Below, piece after piece: positions 1 through 8,383 of a DNA stretch of 43,685 bases. Source of the stretch: Deltaproteobacteria bacterium (lineage in GTDB: Bacteria > Myxococcota > JACRCW01 > JAFGSX01); NCBI GenBank assembly GCA_016934455.1, contig JAFGSX010000061.1, positions 1-43,685 on the forward strand, written 5' to 3'. Made by a program: the position numbers and the translations under genes. Within the stretch, counting starts at the first letter, position 1; each line of letters starts with the position of its first letter. A model generated the notes under the pieces. It did no database searches, was not told where the DNA came from, and worked only from the letters and a program-made list of their open reading frames with translations.

Positions 1-308
1 AGCGCGGTCAGCGGCCGCACCTCGCGCCGCGACGTGAGGTGGTCGATGTGCCAGCGCTTGACCTTGGCCGGCCGCAGGTGGCGCTCGACGCGCGCTCGCA
101 GCCCGCGCCGCGCGTTGCCGGCGTAGGCGTAGACGCCGCGGGGCAGAGCGCGCCGGCCGAGCGCGCCGATGGTGAGGACCAGGTCGCGCTCCACATCCAA
201 CGCGATCAGATAGCTGCCGCCCGCCGGCAGCGGCGTGTGCGGTGTCAGCGGCAGGCCGCCCATCCGGCGCAGCCGCAAAAACAGAGCGTCGCGCAGCGAG
301 CGGGTCAT
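1..308 (-). CDS. DUF123 / GIY-YIG-like protein (3' end cut by window)
   Basis: The first 102 codons are visible; the C-terminus lies beyond the window start. After a short helical N-terminus comes the DUF123 pattern: GSYLIALDVE (residues 31-40), LTIGALGRRALPRGVYAYAG (45-64), a GLRARVERHLRP segment (69-80) and KRWHIDHL (84-91). DUF123 proteins are small GIY-YIG-like proteins, stand-alone or fused to endonuclease III, of presumed nucleic-acid function. The ATG overlaps the stop of the upstream LOG-like gene in an ATGA, so the two are co-transcribed and probably translationally coupled. Family assignment is firm; the biochemical role is unproven. Confidence 0.75.
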   Translation of the reverse strand, partial: MTRSLRDALFLRLRRMGGLPLTPHTPLPAGGSYLIALDVERDLVLTIGALGRRALPRGVYAYAGNARRGLRARVERHLRPAKVKRWHIDHLTSRREVRPLTA

Positions 309-871
309 GGCTTGTTCCCGGCGAGCTGGCCGGCGATGAACTCGACCGCGGCCGCGGCGCTCTCCGCGCGATAGACGGAGTCCCCGCGCTTGCCGTCGAG
401 GCTGGTGCCGGCCAGCCTGGCCGCCCAGCCGCCCGACGGCGCCAGCGCCGCCACCGGCTTGCCGAACTGCCAGGCGTAGGCGATCTCGGAGAGCGTGCCC
501 GATCCGCCCTCGAGCGCGATCACGCCGTCGCCCGCCAGCACCACCACCGCGTTGCGCGCGTAGCCGAGGCCGGTCGGCAGCACGATATCGGCGAAGGGCG
601 TGGCGCGCTGCTTCTCGGCCACCGGCAGCACCGCGATCACCTGCGGCAGGTCGACGTCGCTGCCGCTGCGGCGCAGCTCGTCCTTGGCCGCCTGCGCACC
701 CTGGCTGGCCGCCTCCATGATGCCGCCCAGCCCGCCCGAGACGATCGAGAATCCGGCCCGCACCGCCTCGCGACCGACCTCGAACGCGAGCTGGCGCGTC
801 AGCGGCGACGGCGCGCTGCTGCCGACGACGGCGATGACTGGTTTGTGATAGCTGACCACGACCGACCTCAC
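305..871 (-). CDS. TIGR00725/LOG-like Rossmann-fold nucleotide-binding protein
   Basis: The 188-residue protein carries the two glycine signatures of the SLOG/TIGR00725 group: SGGLGGIM at residues 45-52 and EGGSGTLSE at 121-129. Between them is PTGLGYARN (99-107), typical of TIGR00725 proteins. The family shares a Rossmann fold with lysine decarboxylase-like LOG proteins and the molybdenum-cofactor carrier protein and binds a nucleotide or cofactor; the ligand here cannot be told. The start is a GTG with only a weak upstream purine stretch, and no in-frame ATG precedes the conserved PVIAVVGSS strand. It is first in a two-gene unit with the DUF123 gene. Confidence 0.8.
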   Translation of the reverse strand: MRSVVVSYHKPVIAVVGSSAPSPLTRQLAFEVGREAVRAGFSIVSGGLGGIMEAASQGAQAAKDELRRSGSDVDLPQVIAVLPVAEKQRATPFADIVLPTGLGYARNAVVVLAGDGVIALEGGSGTLSEIAYAWQFGKPVAALAPSGGWAARLAGTSLDGKRGDSVYRAESAAAAVEFIAGQLAGNKP

Positions 872-915
872 CGCTCACGGCTGACAATGTGCGGCGGCGG
901 GGGCCAGCGGAGGGC

Positions 916-939
916 TTTTTCCGAGCTTGCGAGGAAAAA
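916..939. terminator. Short inverted repeat downstream of the cyclophilin gene
   Basis: TTTTTCC (916-922) and GGAAAAA (933-939) can pair around a 10-base loop in the 124-base gap after the cyclophilin stop. The stem is AT-rich and short, so termination is only a possibility. The rest of the gap shows nothing else. Confidence 0.25.
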
Positions 940-995
940 AACATCCGCCGAACAGCGGGGCCCGCCGCAGAATGGACGGCGACGCGGAGCGGTGA

Positions 996-1550
996 CTACC
1001 GCTTGGGCTCCCCGCGGCCGATCAACACCTGCTGGAGCACCACGTCCTGCTTGGGCCGATCCGCCGGGCCGCGCGGCACGCCCGCGATCTTCTTCACCAG
1101 CTCGACGCCCTCGACCACCTTGCCGAACACCGAATGCCTGTTGTCGAGATGGGGGGTGGGCACCTCGGTGATGAAAAACTGGGAGCCGTTGGTGTTGGGA
1201 CCAGAGTTGGCCATGCTCAGGATGCCCGGGACGTCGTGGCGCAGATCCTTGTGAAACTCGTCCTCGAACTTGTAGCCCGGGCCGCCGGTGCCCTTGCCGA
1301 GCGGATCGCCGCACTGGATCATGAAGTTCGGGATCACGCGGTGAAAGATGACGTTCTGGTATAGCGGTTTGCCCGTCATCTGCTCGCCGGTGCCGGGGTG
1401 TTTCCACTCGCGCGTCCCCTCGGCCAGCTCGACGAAGTTGGCGACCGTCCGGGGCACCTTGTCCCAGTAAAGCTCGGCGACCAGGTCGCCCATGGATGTC
1501 TTGAACGTGGCATACAGCTTTTGGCCTGGCTGGACTCCCAAATCGGTCAT
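996..1550 (-). CDS. Cyclophilin-type peptidyl-prolyl cis-trans isomerase
   Basis: This 184-residue single-domain cyclophilin catalyses cis-trans isomerisation of X-Pro bonds. The active-site pattern is present: FHRVIPNFMIQCGD (69-82) with the catalytic Arg71, Phe76 and Gln79; MANSGPNTNGSQFFIT (113-128) with Gln124; and HSVFGKV (139-145) with His139. Leu135 stands where human CypA has Trp121, as in many bacterial members, which usually lowers cyclosporin affinity. No signal peptide is seen, so it is probably cytoplasmic. The ATG at 1550 is chosen because GAGGGAGG lies just upstream; the frame continues open further upstream without a better site. Confidence 0.93.
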   Translation of the reverse strand: MTDLGVQPGQKLYATFKTSMGDLVAELYWDKVPRTVANFVELAEGTREWKHPGTGEQMTGKPLYQNVIFHRVIPNFMIQCGDPLGKGTGGPGYKFEDEFHKDLRHDVPGILSMANSGPNTNGSQFFITEVPTPHLDNRHSVFGKVVEGVELVKKIAGVPRGPADRPKQDVVLQQVLIGRGEPKR

Positions 1551-1672
1551 GGTGGCCTCCCTCGATGGACTCGTTTGATGTCGTCGCGATCGTCCGGTCA
1601 TAGCCTTGGCCCGATCGAAAAGCAAGCTGACCGCGCCTTGCATTTGCGGCGCGCTCGATTATTTTGTCCCCC

Positions 1673-2551
1673 ATGTCGTGGCTGGTCATGGTCGCCGCAG
1701 CCTCGGTCGCGGCCGCGCCGGTGGCGCCCGGCAGCGCCACTCTGCTGTTCGTGGCCGAACCGGTAAAGGTCGCGGTCGCGCTCGCCGCCGACTTCGAGTG
1801 CCGCCCGGCCGAGCCGCAGCGCCTGGCGTGCAGCTACGCGGCGCGCCTGTGGTCGACGGCGCCGGCGCTGGCGCCGAGCGCCACGGCCGAGCACGGGCCG
1901 GTGCTGGCAGAGCACGCGTGGAGCGCGCAGTTCAACGCGCCGCGGCCCCTCGACGGCTGGCCCGAGCGCGACGAGCTGTCGCTGATCTGGCACGGCGACG
2001 GCGGCTACGAGGTGCGCACCGGCGCCACGGCGATCGGGATCGCGCTGGCGACCGGACCGGCTTTGCCGCGGCCGCTGGCGGGCTGGTCGGGTGGGTCTTG
2101 TCAGATCGCGATCGCCGCGGCCGAGCTGCGCGCCGGCAGGGAGCGCTGGCGCGGGCTGGCCGTGGTCGAGCGCCAAGCGGCGGGAGCTGCGCGCTGTCTG
2201 GAGCAACCGGGCACGGCGCTGCTGACGACCGGCCGCGAGGGCTATGCCCTGGTGCGGCTGGTCGAGCGCGCGAGCTGGAGGCTCTCGCCCGACGGCAGCG
2301 CGACCCCGGTGGACGATCCCATGCACGTGATGCTGGTCGACGGCCGGACCGTCGGCGACCTCTTCGTGCCGACCGCGGTCCGCCTCTACACGCCGCAGCT
2401 CGAGCTGCTGCTCGAGCGGCGGCGCGTGGCGACGACGGCCGCGATCGGCCCGCTCGAGATGTTGCGCCACGAGCCGCTCACCGGCGCCGGCTATCTCGCC
2501 GGCCGCGAGGTGCGTGCGGCGGCGGTGGTGATGCCGCTGCGGGCCGAGTGA
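1673..2551 (+). CDS. Exported protein of unknown function
   Basis: The 292-residue product is not recognised. It begins with a hydrophobic Ala/Val-rich segment (about residues 3-20) that looks like a Sec signal peptide ending near AAAPVAPGSA. The rest is beta-rich in character, with many short alternating hydrophobic stretches, Trp residues and three scattered cysteines. No catalytic motif stands out. The ATG at 1673 is preferred over a TTG three codons upstream because it begins the signal peptide directly; no strong ribosome-binding site is visible for either. It is divergent from the cyclophilin gene and ends one base before the stop of the convergent OmpA-family gene. Confidence 0.6.
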   Translation: MSWLVMVAAASVAAAPVAPGSATLLFVAEPVKVAVALAADFECRPAEPQRLACSYAARLWSTAPALAPSATAEHGPVLAEHAWSAQFNAPRPLDGWPERDELSLIWHGDGGYEVRTGATAIGIALATGPALPRPLAGWSGGSCQIAIAAAELRAGRERWRGLAVVERQAAGAARCLEQPGTALLTTGREGYALVRLVERASWRLSPDGSATPVDDPMHVMLVDGRTVGDLFVPTAVRLYTPQLELLLERRRVATTAAIGPLEMLRHEPLTGAGYLAGREVRAAAVVMPLRAE

Positions 2552-2552
2552 G

Positions 2553-3590
2553 CTACTGCGCCTTGTTCCAGCGCGCGGCGACGCCGTCGACCAGCATCTC
2601 GGGCTCGTTGACCGAGATGATGTACTCGGCGCGGCGGTTGCGCGGCTCGGGCGTCTCGTCGGGCGTCGGCACGAGCAGCGCCGACTCGCCGAAGCCGATG
2701 TAGTAGACGTCGACGTCGAGCCCCTTTTGCTTGAAGAAGCGGGCGATCGAGCGCGCGCGCCGGTTGGAGAGGTCCCGGTTGTACTCCCGCCCGGCCACCG
2801 AGTCGGTGTGGCCGGCCACGTACAGGCTGGGCTTGCCCCAGCGACGGAATTTCTTGAGCGCCTTGGCCACCTCGGCGTACGCCGCCTCCATCTTGGGCTT
2901 GTCGCTGTCCGGGATCTCGTCGCTGCCCGACGCGAAGTTGATCTCGTCGTGCGGGACCGGGTAATCCCAGGGGAAGAACTCCTGCTTCCGGGTCACGCCG
3001 TTGGTACAGCGCGGCCTGATCACGATGCGCATCACGTCGCCCGGATTCTGGTTCCACTTCAAGGTGAGCGGGGTGTTGGGTGCGGCGCCGTGGAATGGCG
3101 TGTTGGTCTTGGCCAGCACGCCGTTCTCGCCGTCGATCTCGAGGTCGATCGAGTCCACCTCGCAGTCGACGCGGGTGGTCAGCGTGCGCTCCTTGAGGTC
3201 GAGATCCTCCTTCTTGAGGTCGATGGCGAACTGACCCATCACCTCGACCTTGAACTTGAGCGGCTTGACCACCTCGGTGTCGCTGCCGGCGAACTGCACC
3301 ACGATCTGGCCTGTGTAGTCGTGCTTGCCCGGCACGCCCTTCCACTCCAGCGCCACCTGCTTGCCCAGCGGCAGCGATTTGCGCACGAGGTCGACCGTGC
3401 TGCCGTCGTCGGACTTGAGGTGCAGCTCGAGCTTCTTGACCTTCTTGTTGACCGTGACCAGCACCGCGGGCTTGGTGTCGCCGTAGACAACCAGCCGCGC
3501 GCTCAGGTCCAGGTCGTCGGCGCGCGCGGTCGCGCCGGCCGTCAGTGCCGCCATCAGAAGCGCCGGTGCCAGCAGCAGAGATCTTTCCAT
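2553..3590 (-). CDS. OmpA-family peptidoglycan-binding protein
   Basis: The 345-residue protein has a signal peptide (1-24, ending ATARA-DD), a beta-rich periplasmic region with no recognised fold, and a C-terminal OmpA domain (about 215-330). The peptidoglycan-binding pair is present: Asp263 in GHTD and Arg278 in the NRDLSNRRA motif, 15 residues apart as in A. baumannii OmpA. NRRAEYII closes the domain. It probably sits in the periplasm and contacts the diaminopimelate of the cell wall. No N-terminal beta-barrel or lipobox is seen. GAAGAGGA lies upstream of the ATG. It is divergent from the large gene at 3813. Confidence 0.85.
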   Translation of the reverse strand: MERSLLLAPALLMAALTAGATARADDLDLSARLVVYGDTKPAVLVTVNKKVKKLELHLKSDDGSTVDLVRKSLPLGKQVALEWKGVPGKHDYTGQIVVQFAGSDTEVVKPLKFKVEVMGQFAIDLKKEDLDLKERTLTTRVDCEVDSIDLEIDGENGVLAKTNTPFHGAAPNTPLTLKWNQNPGDVMRIVIRPRCTNGVTRKQEFFPWDYPVPHDEINFASGSDEIPDSDKPKMEAAYAEVAKALKKFRRWGKPSLYVAGHTDSVAGREYNRDLSNRRARSIARFFKQKGLDVDVYYIGFGESALLVPTPDETPEPRNRRAEYIISVNEPEMLVDGVAARWNKAQ

Positions 3591-3701
3591 CGCGTCCTCT
3601 TCGTTCCGTCGTGGTCGAGGCCAGCATAGCGCGGCCGCCCGGGCTGCTCAACGACCGGGGTTGGACCCGCGGCCAAGGTGGACATGGCCACATCTTGTCT
3701 T

Positions 3702-3719
3702 ATCGGTCAGCCAACCGAT
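3702..3719. promoter_or_regulatory. Inverted repeat in a divergent intergenic region
   Basis: ATCGGT and ACCGAT form perfect 6-base arms separated by 6 bases, in the 222-base region between the divergent OmpA-family gene and the 955-codon gene. The layout fits a dimeric regulator site. A GATAAT at 3747-3752 could be a -10 element for the rightward gene, but no matching -35 is seen. Confidence 0.3.
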
Positions 3720-3812
3720 GTCCGGCGACCGTACGGCCATGGCAGCGATAATGAACTGAGTATAGACAGCAGTGGTACAGTTGCCTGTCAGCTTTGAGCG
3801 AGGAGACTAGCC

Positions 3813-6680
3813 GTGACCAAGATCGAGAGTTCTTCCCGTCCCCCGGCGCTGAAGCCGGCAACGAACGCGGCGAGCAACCAACATGTGCAGGCCAAGACCG
3901 CGGCTGGCGGCAAGCCAAAGGCGCAGGCCGTCTCTTCCGCCGACCAGGTCGAGCGCGACACCGTGCACGCGGCGGCGCCGGCCGCGGCGTCGGCTGGCGC
4001 CGGAGCGTCCGCTGCGGCCGCCGAGACCTCGACCGCCGGGCCGCCGCGCCAGATGCGGCGCGCTCTGAGCAGGGGCCTGGTGGAGCAGCAGCCGGTCGCA
4101 CAGGGCGCGAGCCCCTACCGCGCGGCCGATGATGCAGCCGGGGTGGCCGCGGACGCCGAGCAGCGGGCGCAGGCCGACGCCGCCTCGGTGCAGCGCGCCT
4201 GGGACGATGCCATCCGCGCCGGCAAGAGCGAGGCCGAGGCGGCCAACGCGGCGGCCAGCCGGCTCGAGGAGCTGGCGCGCGCCGCCGACGATCCCGAATA
4301 CGTGGCGAGGCTCACCGAGGCGGCGGGTCCGACGCTGGACCGGATCGCCGACGTCGTGGGCCGTGCGGCGGCAAACGACCTCGATCGGGACAAGGATCTG
4401 CTCAAGGAGACCGTCAAGAGCCTCGCTGCCGTGGCCGACATCGGCGGCGGGGACGAGATCGCCCGCCGGCTCGCCGGCGAGCTTCCCGACGACACCCAGC
4501 TTCAGGAGGTGGACGACGCGCTTCTCGAGCACATCGGCGCGGGGGGCTCGACCGAGCTCGCGCGGCAGCTCCACGACGAGCTGCGCCGCGCCGGCAAGAC
4601 AGAGGCGGCGAGAGGCCTCGCCGACAACGAGCACGGCGACGACCTCGAGCTGCTGGTCATTCGCGAGGCGCGAGCCCGGCTCGACGCCGGCGAATCGCCC
4701 GCGGCGATCGCCGACCGCTACGGCTCTTACCTCTGCGCGCACGTCGCGGAGTCCGTCGCCAGCGGCCACAACGAGGACTCGGAGGAGGCGGTCAAGCTGC
4801 TCGCTGACCTGGCCGACAGCGGCGGCCCGCAGGTCGCCGCCAGGCTCGGCCGGGATCTCGCCGCCCGCGTGCCCGACCAGTCCGATCTGCACAAGCTCGA
4901 CGACGCGCTTCACGACTTCGCCAAGGAGGGCCGCGGTCTCGCTCTGACCAACGCGCTGGTCAGCGAGCTCTCGGCGCTGGGCAAGACGCGAGCGCTCGAG
5001 GAGATGCGGGACGTCGCGCACGTGGCAGTCGAGCGAGCGCTCGAGACCTACAACGACGCGCAGGCTAGGTACGCCGAGCGCGAGGCGGCGCTGGCCGGGG
5101 ACCTCGCCATGTTCGGCACCGGCATGACCGACGCCGAGCGCCAGAAGTACATCGACGCCTTCTGGGCCGACCCCGAGAACAAGGCGATCAAGGACGCGTA
5201 CAGCGCGGCCGAGAGCAGGCTCTCCTCGACCATGCGCGCGCTCGGCCCGGCGCTCGAGGCTCAGGTGCTGGCCGGCGACGAGAAGGCAGGCGAGGTGCTG
5301 CTCGACGGCATGAAGGCGCTCGCCGCCAGCCCGGGCGGCGGTCGCCAGGCCATCGACTTCGTCGAGCGCCTCGGCCGGCCGGAGAACCTCGCGCTCTTCG
5401 AGGCGCTCAACCGCGACGGCAAGCTCGAGGACAGGCTCGCCGACGACGTGCTCGCCCCCGCGGTCGGGACCGCCCAGTCCCAGGCGCTGACCGACGGGTC
5501 GATGGACGGTCTGTACGATCAGCTCAAGAGCATCCAGAGGACGGCGAAGAACTTCAAGAGCATCCCCGACCTGATCGCGGGAGCGATCGAGATGCGTCAG
5601 CAGGTCGCCGACCTTCTCGCCCAGGGGTTGAGCGGCGCCGACATCGCCAGCAGACTTCGCCTCGATCGTCTTACAGAAGGGTGGGAGAGCAAGGGCAAGC
5701 TCGGCAAGGCGATGGCGGTGTTCGCCATCGTCGGCGCGCTTCAGAGGGCCGGCGAGGTCGAGGGCGGCCTCGACAAGCTGCAGGAGTCGCTCAAGGCGGT
5801 CAGGGGCGGTCTCGAGCTGACCGCCGGGATCCTCGGCACCCTCGGCCGGGCCGGCAAGCTGGCCGGCGCCGAGACCGCTGGCCGACTCATCGGCAAGTAT
5901 CTTCCTTTTGTCAGCTTCGCAATCGACGGCCTGCAACTGAAAGACGACATCCAGAAGCTGCTCAACGGCGGTAACGCGGGCGACTACATCGCCACCGTCG
6001 GCACCGTCATCAACCTGGTCGGTGACGTTTGCGGCGTGGTGCCCGTGGCCGGGACCATGGTCGACGGGATCCTCACCGTCGTGGGCAGCATCGTGCAGGG
6101 CCTCGGTGGCATGATCAGCGGTCTCATCAGCGGCAACGAGGAGAGGGAAAAACGCCAGGCCGCGCGCGAGCGCTACCTCACCGCGGCCGGCGTCAGCGCC
6201 GAGAACCGAGATCTCATGCTCAACGGCGGTCCGGTCGATCTTGCCGCGCTGGGCACGATGGGGTTCTCGCGCGAGCAATTTCTCGACGTGCTGCGAGCGC
6301 AGCGAGACCTGCCGACGGACGACCAGCTCAAGAGCGCCTACGCGATGCAGATGTCTTGGCAACTCGCCGCCATCTACGGCCTCAAGGGCGATGACGCCAT
6401 GCGATTCACCGCCGAGATGCAGGAGCAGATCCAGGACATGAGCTGGCTAGATCTCGACCGGCTGAATCGAGCCATCGGCGACGTGGTCGGCGTCGCGCTG
6501 GGTGTTTCTGGCCAGGGCAAGAGCACGCAAGAGGTGCAGCAAGCGCTGGCAGGCGTGCTCGATTTTCTGGATGACTGCATGCAGAATTTCGCCGGCGACG
6601 TCTACCAGGATTGGCAGCTCGAGCACAACTCGGAGAGCGACGTCAACGTCGCCTTTCTGACCGCCTTCGACCATCGCTGA
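3813..6680 (+). CDS. Large helical protein with internal duplication and glycine-rich hydrophobic segment
   Basis: The 955-residue product is not recognised. Residues 1-110 are Ala/Pro/Lys-rich low complexity without a signal peptide. From 125 on it is almost wholly alpha-helical. A module at about 197-270 (KSLAAVADIGGGDEIARRL onward) is repeated at about 324-400 (KLLADLADSGGPQVAARLG onward); both contain a (V/L)DDAL heptad and a GKT(E/R)A motif. Residues 670-700 hold several GxxxG-like spacings, and 725-772 are strongly hydrophobic and glycine-rich (GTVINLVGDVCGVVPVAGTM and onward), suited to membrane insertion. The C-terminus is helical and acidic. The start is GTG with GAGGAG upstream. A secreted effector or pore-forming toxin is possible, but this is inference from composition only. 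Confidence 0.7.
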   Translation: MTKIESSSRPPALKPATNAASNQHVQAKTAAGGKPKAQAVSSADQVERDTVHAAAPAAASAGAGASAAAAETSTAGPPRQMRRALSRGLVEQQPVAQGASPYRAADDAAGVAADAEQRAQADAASVQRAWDDAIRAGKSEAEAANAAASRLEELARAADDPEYVARLTEAAGPTLDRIADVVGRAAANDLDRDKDLLKETVKSLAAVADIGGGDEIARRLAGELPDDTQLQEVDDALLEHIGAGGSTELARQLHDELRRAGKTEAARGLADNEHGDDLELLVIREARARLDAGESPAAIADRYGSYLCAHVAESVASGHNEDSEEAVKLLADLADSGGPQVAARLGRDLAARVPDQSDLHKLDDALHDFAKEGRGLALTNALVSELSALGKTRALEEMRDVAHVAVERALETYNDAQARYAEREAALAGDLAMFGTGMTDAERQKYIDAFWADPENKAIKDAYSAAESRLSSTMRALGPALEAQVLAGDEKAGEVLLDGMKALAASPGGGRQAIDFVERLGRPENLALFEALNRDGKLEDRLADDVLAPAVGTAQSQALTDGSMDGLYDQLKSIQRTAKNFKSIPDLIAGAIEMRQQVADLLAQGLSGADIASRLRLDRLTEGWESKGKLGKAMAVFAIVGALQRAGEVEGGLDKLQESLKAVRGGLELTAGILGTLGRAGKLAGAETAGRLIGKYLPFVSFAIDGLQLKDDIQKLLNGGNAGDYIATVGTVINLVGDVCGVVPVAGTMVDGILTVVGSIVQGLGGMISGLISGNEEREKRQAARERYLTAAGVSAENRDLMLNGGPVDLAALGTMGFSREQFLDVLRAQRDLPTDDQLKSAYAMQMSWQLAAIYGLKGDDAMRFTAEMQEQIQDMSWLDLDRLNRAIGDVVGVALGVSGQGKSTQEVQQALAGVLDFLDDCMQNFAGDVYQDWQLEHNSESDVNVAFLTAFDHR

Positions 6681-6860
6681 TCCGTGCGCTGCCTCACTCG
6701 ATCGCAAATTTCTGATGCGGTTGCCGATCCAACACCTCAGGATCAGGTGGGCGTTTTCTTCTGAGAGCCGGACCGTCGCTGAGACGACGTCGGGTTTGGT
6801 AATAATCATGGGCCATTAGGCCGAGGTAAAAATGCCATGGAGGGTAGGAACGCAGCAGAA

Positions 6861-6875
6861 GATCTTGGCAAGATC
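6861..6875. promoter_or_regulatory. Palindrome upstream of the RiPP operon
   Basis: GATCTTG and CAAGATC form perfect 7-base arms around a single central G. The centre lies about 120 bases before the radical SAM start codon. Such a compact palindrome is typical of a dimeric repressor or activator site, but no regulator gene is adjacent. Confidence 0.4.
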
Positions 6876-6889
6876 CTTGCTGTAACCAA

Positions 6890-6949
6890 AGGTGGCAGGT
6901 TGCCAACGGTCGCCAAAGTGAGGGGATGGCGATAATAGAGGTGGCAGGT
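6890..6949 (+). repeat. Direct repeat AGGTGGCAGGT, two copies
   Basis: The 11-base sequence AGGTGGCAGGT occurs at 6890-6900 and again at 6939-6949, exactly 49 bases apart. Both copies are between the palindrome and the radical SAM start. They could be activator half-sites. Function is unknown. Confidence 0.4.
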
Positions 6950-6989
6950 ACTCATCGACACTGCCGGACTGGTTGGCGACGGAGCAGGC

Positions 6990-8120
6990 ATGCGCAAGAT
7001 TCTCGAGAAGTTCGGCTTTTTTCCACGCATATGCGTCTGGGAGCTGACGCTCGCCTGCAACATGAGGTGCGGTCACTGCGGATCGCGCGCCGGCCTGCCG
7101 CGCCCCAACGAGCTGACGCCCGACGAGGCACAACGGGTCTGCCACGAGCTGGCGGATCTGGGTTGCCGCCGGGTGACGCTGTCGGGCGGCGAGCCGACCA
7201 TGCGCAAGGACTGGCCCGAGATCGCCAAGACCCTGGTAAGCCGCGGAGTCAAGGTCAACATGGTCAGCAACGGCTGGGCCTGGACCGAAGAGACCGTGGC
7301 CAGGGCCAAGGAGGCCGGGCTGGTCAATGTCTGTTTCAGCATCGACGGCCTCGAGCAGACCCACGATCAAATTCGTCGGGCCGGCTCGTTCGGCCGCTCG
7401 ATGAAGGCATTCGAGGCATGCAAAAAGGTCGGTTTGCCAACCGCCTCGATCATGACCATCAACCGCAAGAACCTCGAGCAGCTCGATGCGGTGCACGACA
7501 TGCTGGTCAGCATCGGGGTCACGCTCTGGCAGCCGCAGCTCTCGGATGCCATGGGCAACCAGCGCGACAACATCGATTGGGCGTTCCATCCGGAGGAGCT
7601 GCCCGCGATCGAGGCCAAGCTGGGCGAGCTGATGCGGCGCTCGTCGCTGCGCATCACGGTCGGAGACAACATCGGCTTCTACGGCCCCAACGAGGAGCTG
7701 TTTCGCAAGGAGTCGTCGTTCGGGTTCTGGGTGGGCTGCTTCGCCGGCTGTCAGGTTGTGGGCATCGAGTCAGACGGCGACATCAAGGGCTGCCTGTCGC
7801 AGCAGGACGAGGCTTTTGTCGAGGGCAACCTCCGCCAAAACTCGTTCAAGGAAATCTGGAACAAGAAGGGCGCCTTTGCCTACAACCGCGAGTTCGACGT
7901 GTCGCAGCTCCAGGGCTTTTGCCGCGATTGCCGCTACAACGACATCTGCCGCGGCGGCTGCACCTGCTCGGCGCACTTTGCCAGCGGCGACAGGTTCGAC
8001 AACCCGTTTTGCGTGTACCGCGTGCTCGAGCTGCAGAAGCGCGGCGTGGTGGAGCGCATCGGCACCGAGCGCGAGGTTGACGAGAGCAAGTTGCCATGCA
8101 ACCCGGCGGTGGCCGGCTGA
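6990..8120 (+). CDS. Radical SAM/SPASM peptide-modifying enzyme
   Basis: The 376-residue enzyme has the radical SAM cluster motif C23-x3-C27-x2-C30 and the SAM-binding GGEPT at 66-70. The C-terminal half has a complete SPASM pattern: C250/C254, G263-x4-C268, then C311-x2-C314-x5-C320-x3-C324 and a final C341. This predicts one radical SAM and two auxiliary 4Fe-4S clusters. SPASM enzymes commonly make carbon-carbon, thioether or similar crosslinks in ribosomal peptides. No PqqD-like leader-binding domain is fused; a PqqD-like domain occurs instead in the M50 protease of the operon. Its stop is 19 bases before the first of five tandem precursor genes, so these are its likely substrates. The enzyme family and peptide role are well supported; the exact chemistry is not. 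Confidence 0.9.
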   Translation: MRKILEKFGFFPRICVWELTLACNMRCGHCGSRAGLPRPNELTPDEAQRVCHELADLGCRRVTLSGGEPTMRKDWPEIAKTLVSRGVKVNMVSNGWAWTEETVARAKEAGLVNVCFSIDGLEQTHDQIRRAGSFGRSMKAFEACKKVGLPTASIMTINRKNLEQLDAVHDMLVSIGVTLWQPQLSDAMGNQRDNIDWAFHPEELPAIEAKLGELMRRSSLRITVGDNIGFYGPNEELFRKESSFGFWVGCFAGCQVVGIESDGDIKGCLSQQDEAFVEGNLRQNSFKEIWNKKGAFAYNREFDVSQLQGFCRDCRYNDICRGGCTCSAHFASGDRFDNPFCVYRVLELQKRGVVERIGTEREVDESKLPCNPAVAG

Positions 8121-8139
8121 GTTTGCACAGGAGATGGTC

Positions 8140-8319
8140 ATGAACGAGAAATCGATGCAGGACAGGATCGACCAGGTGTTGGCGGGGCTCGATGCCGAGC
8201 AGCTCGAGCAGCGGATCGCGCCGGTCAAGTGCGAGAAGAATCCCGACGCGCCCGAGTGCCAGCCCGTGGCGATGTATGGCGTGGAACCGCCAGTGGTGCG
8301 CTACGGCGTCGGCTTCTAG
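8140..8319 (+). CDS. RiPP precursor peptide 1 (59 aa)
   Basis: The peptide has the shared N-terminal part (1-41) with LEQRIAPVK at 22-30, Cys31 and Cys40. Its tail, PVAMYGVEPPVVRYGVGF, carries YGV at 46-48 and 55-57. AGGAG at 8128-8132 is seven bases before the ATG at 8140, which decides this start over the ATG at 8134. It follows the radical SAM gene closely and probably shares its mRNA. It is the only one of the five with a Pro-Pro between triplets. Assignment as a precursor rests on position, size, paralogy and conserved-leader/variable-tail structure. Confidence 0.85.
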   Translation: MNEKSMQDRIDQVLAGLDAEQLEQRIAPVKCEKNPDAPECQPVAMYGVEPPVVRYGVGF

Positions 8320-8338
8320 GGCGATCGCCGGCGGTTTG

Positions 8339-8347
8339 TGATATAAT
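8339..8347 (+). promoter_or_regulatory. Extended -10 promoter between precursor genes 1 and 2
   Basis: TGATATAAT is a perfect TGnTATAAT element. The hexamer ends 36 bases before the ATG of precursor 2, giving a 5' leader of about 30 bases. No good -35 is visible, as is usual for extended -10 promoters. It could raise transcription of precursors 2-5 and the downstream genes independently of the enzyme gene. Confidence 0.5.
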
Positions 8348-8383
8348 GCTCTGCGCGTGTTGTGTGCGCGGGGGGAGGTCACC

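Larger units (their letters stand above)
6681..6989 (+). other. 309-base intergenic region upstream of the radical SAM gene
   Basis: No open frame with a credible start is found here. The region is less GC-rich than its neighbours. It holds a near-perfect palindrome (6861-6875) and an 11-base direct repeat (6890-6900 and 6939-6949), listed separately. It is the natural place for the promoter of the peptide-modification operon, although no clear -35/-10 pair can be named. Confidence 0.6.

Noticed and set aside
3807-6362. Long minus-strand open frame opposite the 955-codon gene
   Set aside because: It is the mirror of a GC-rich coding frame, has no domain, and the plus-strand frame has a good ribosome-binding site and protein-like composition.
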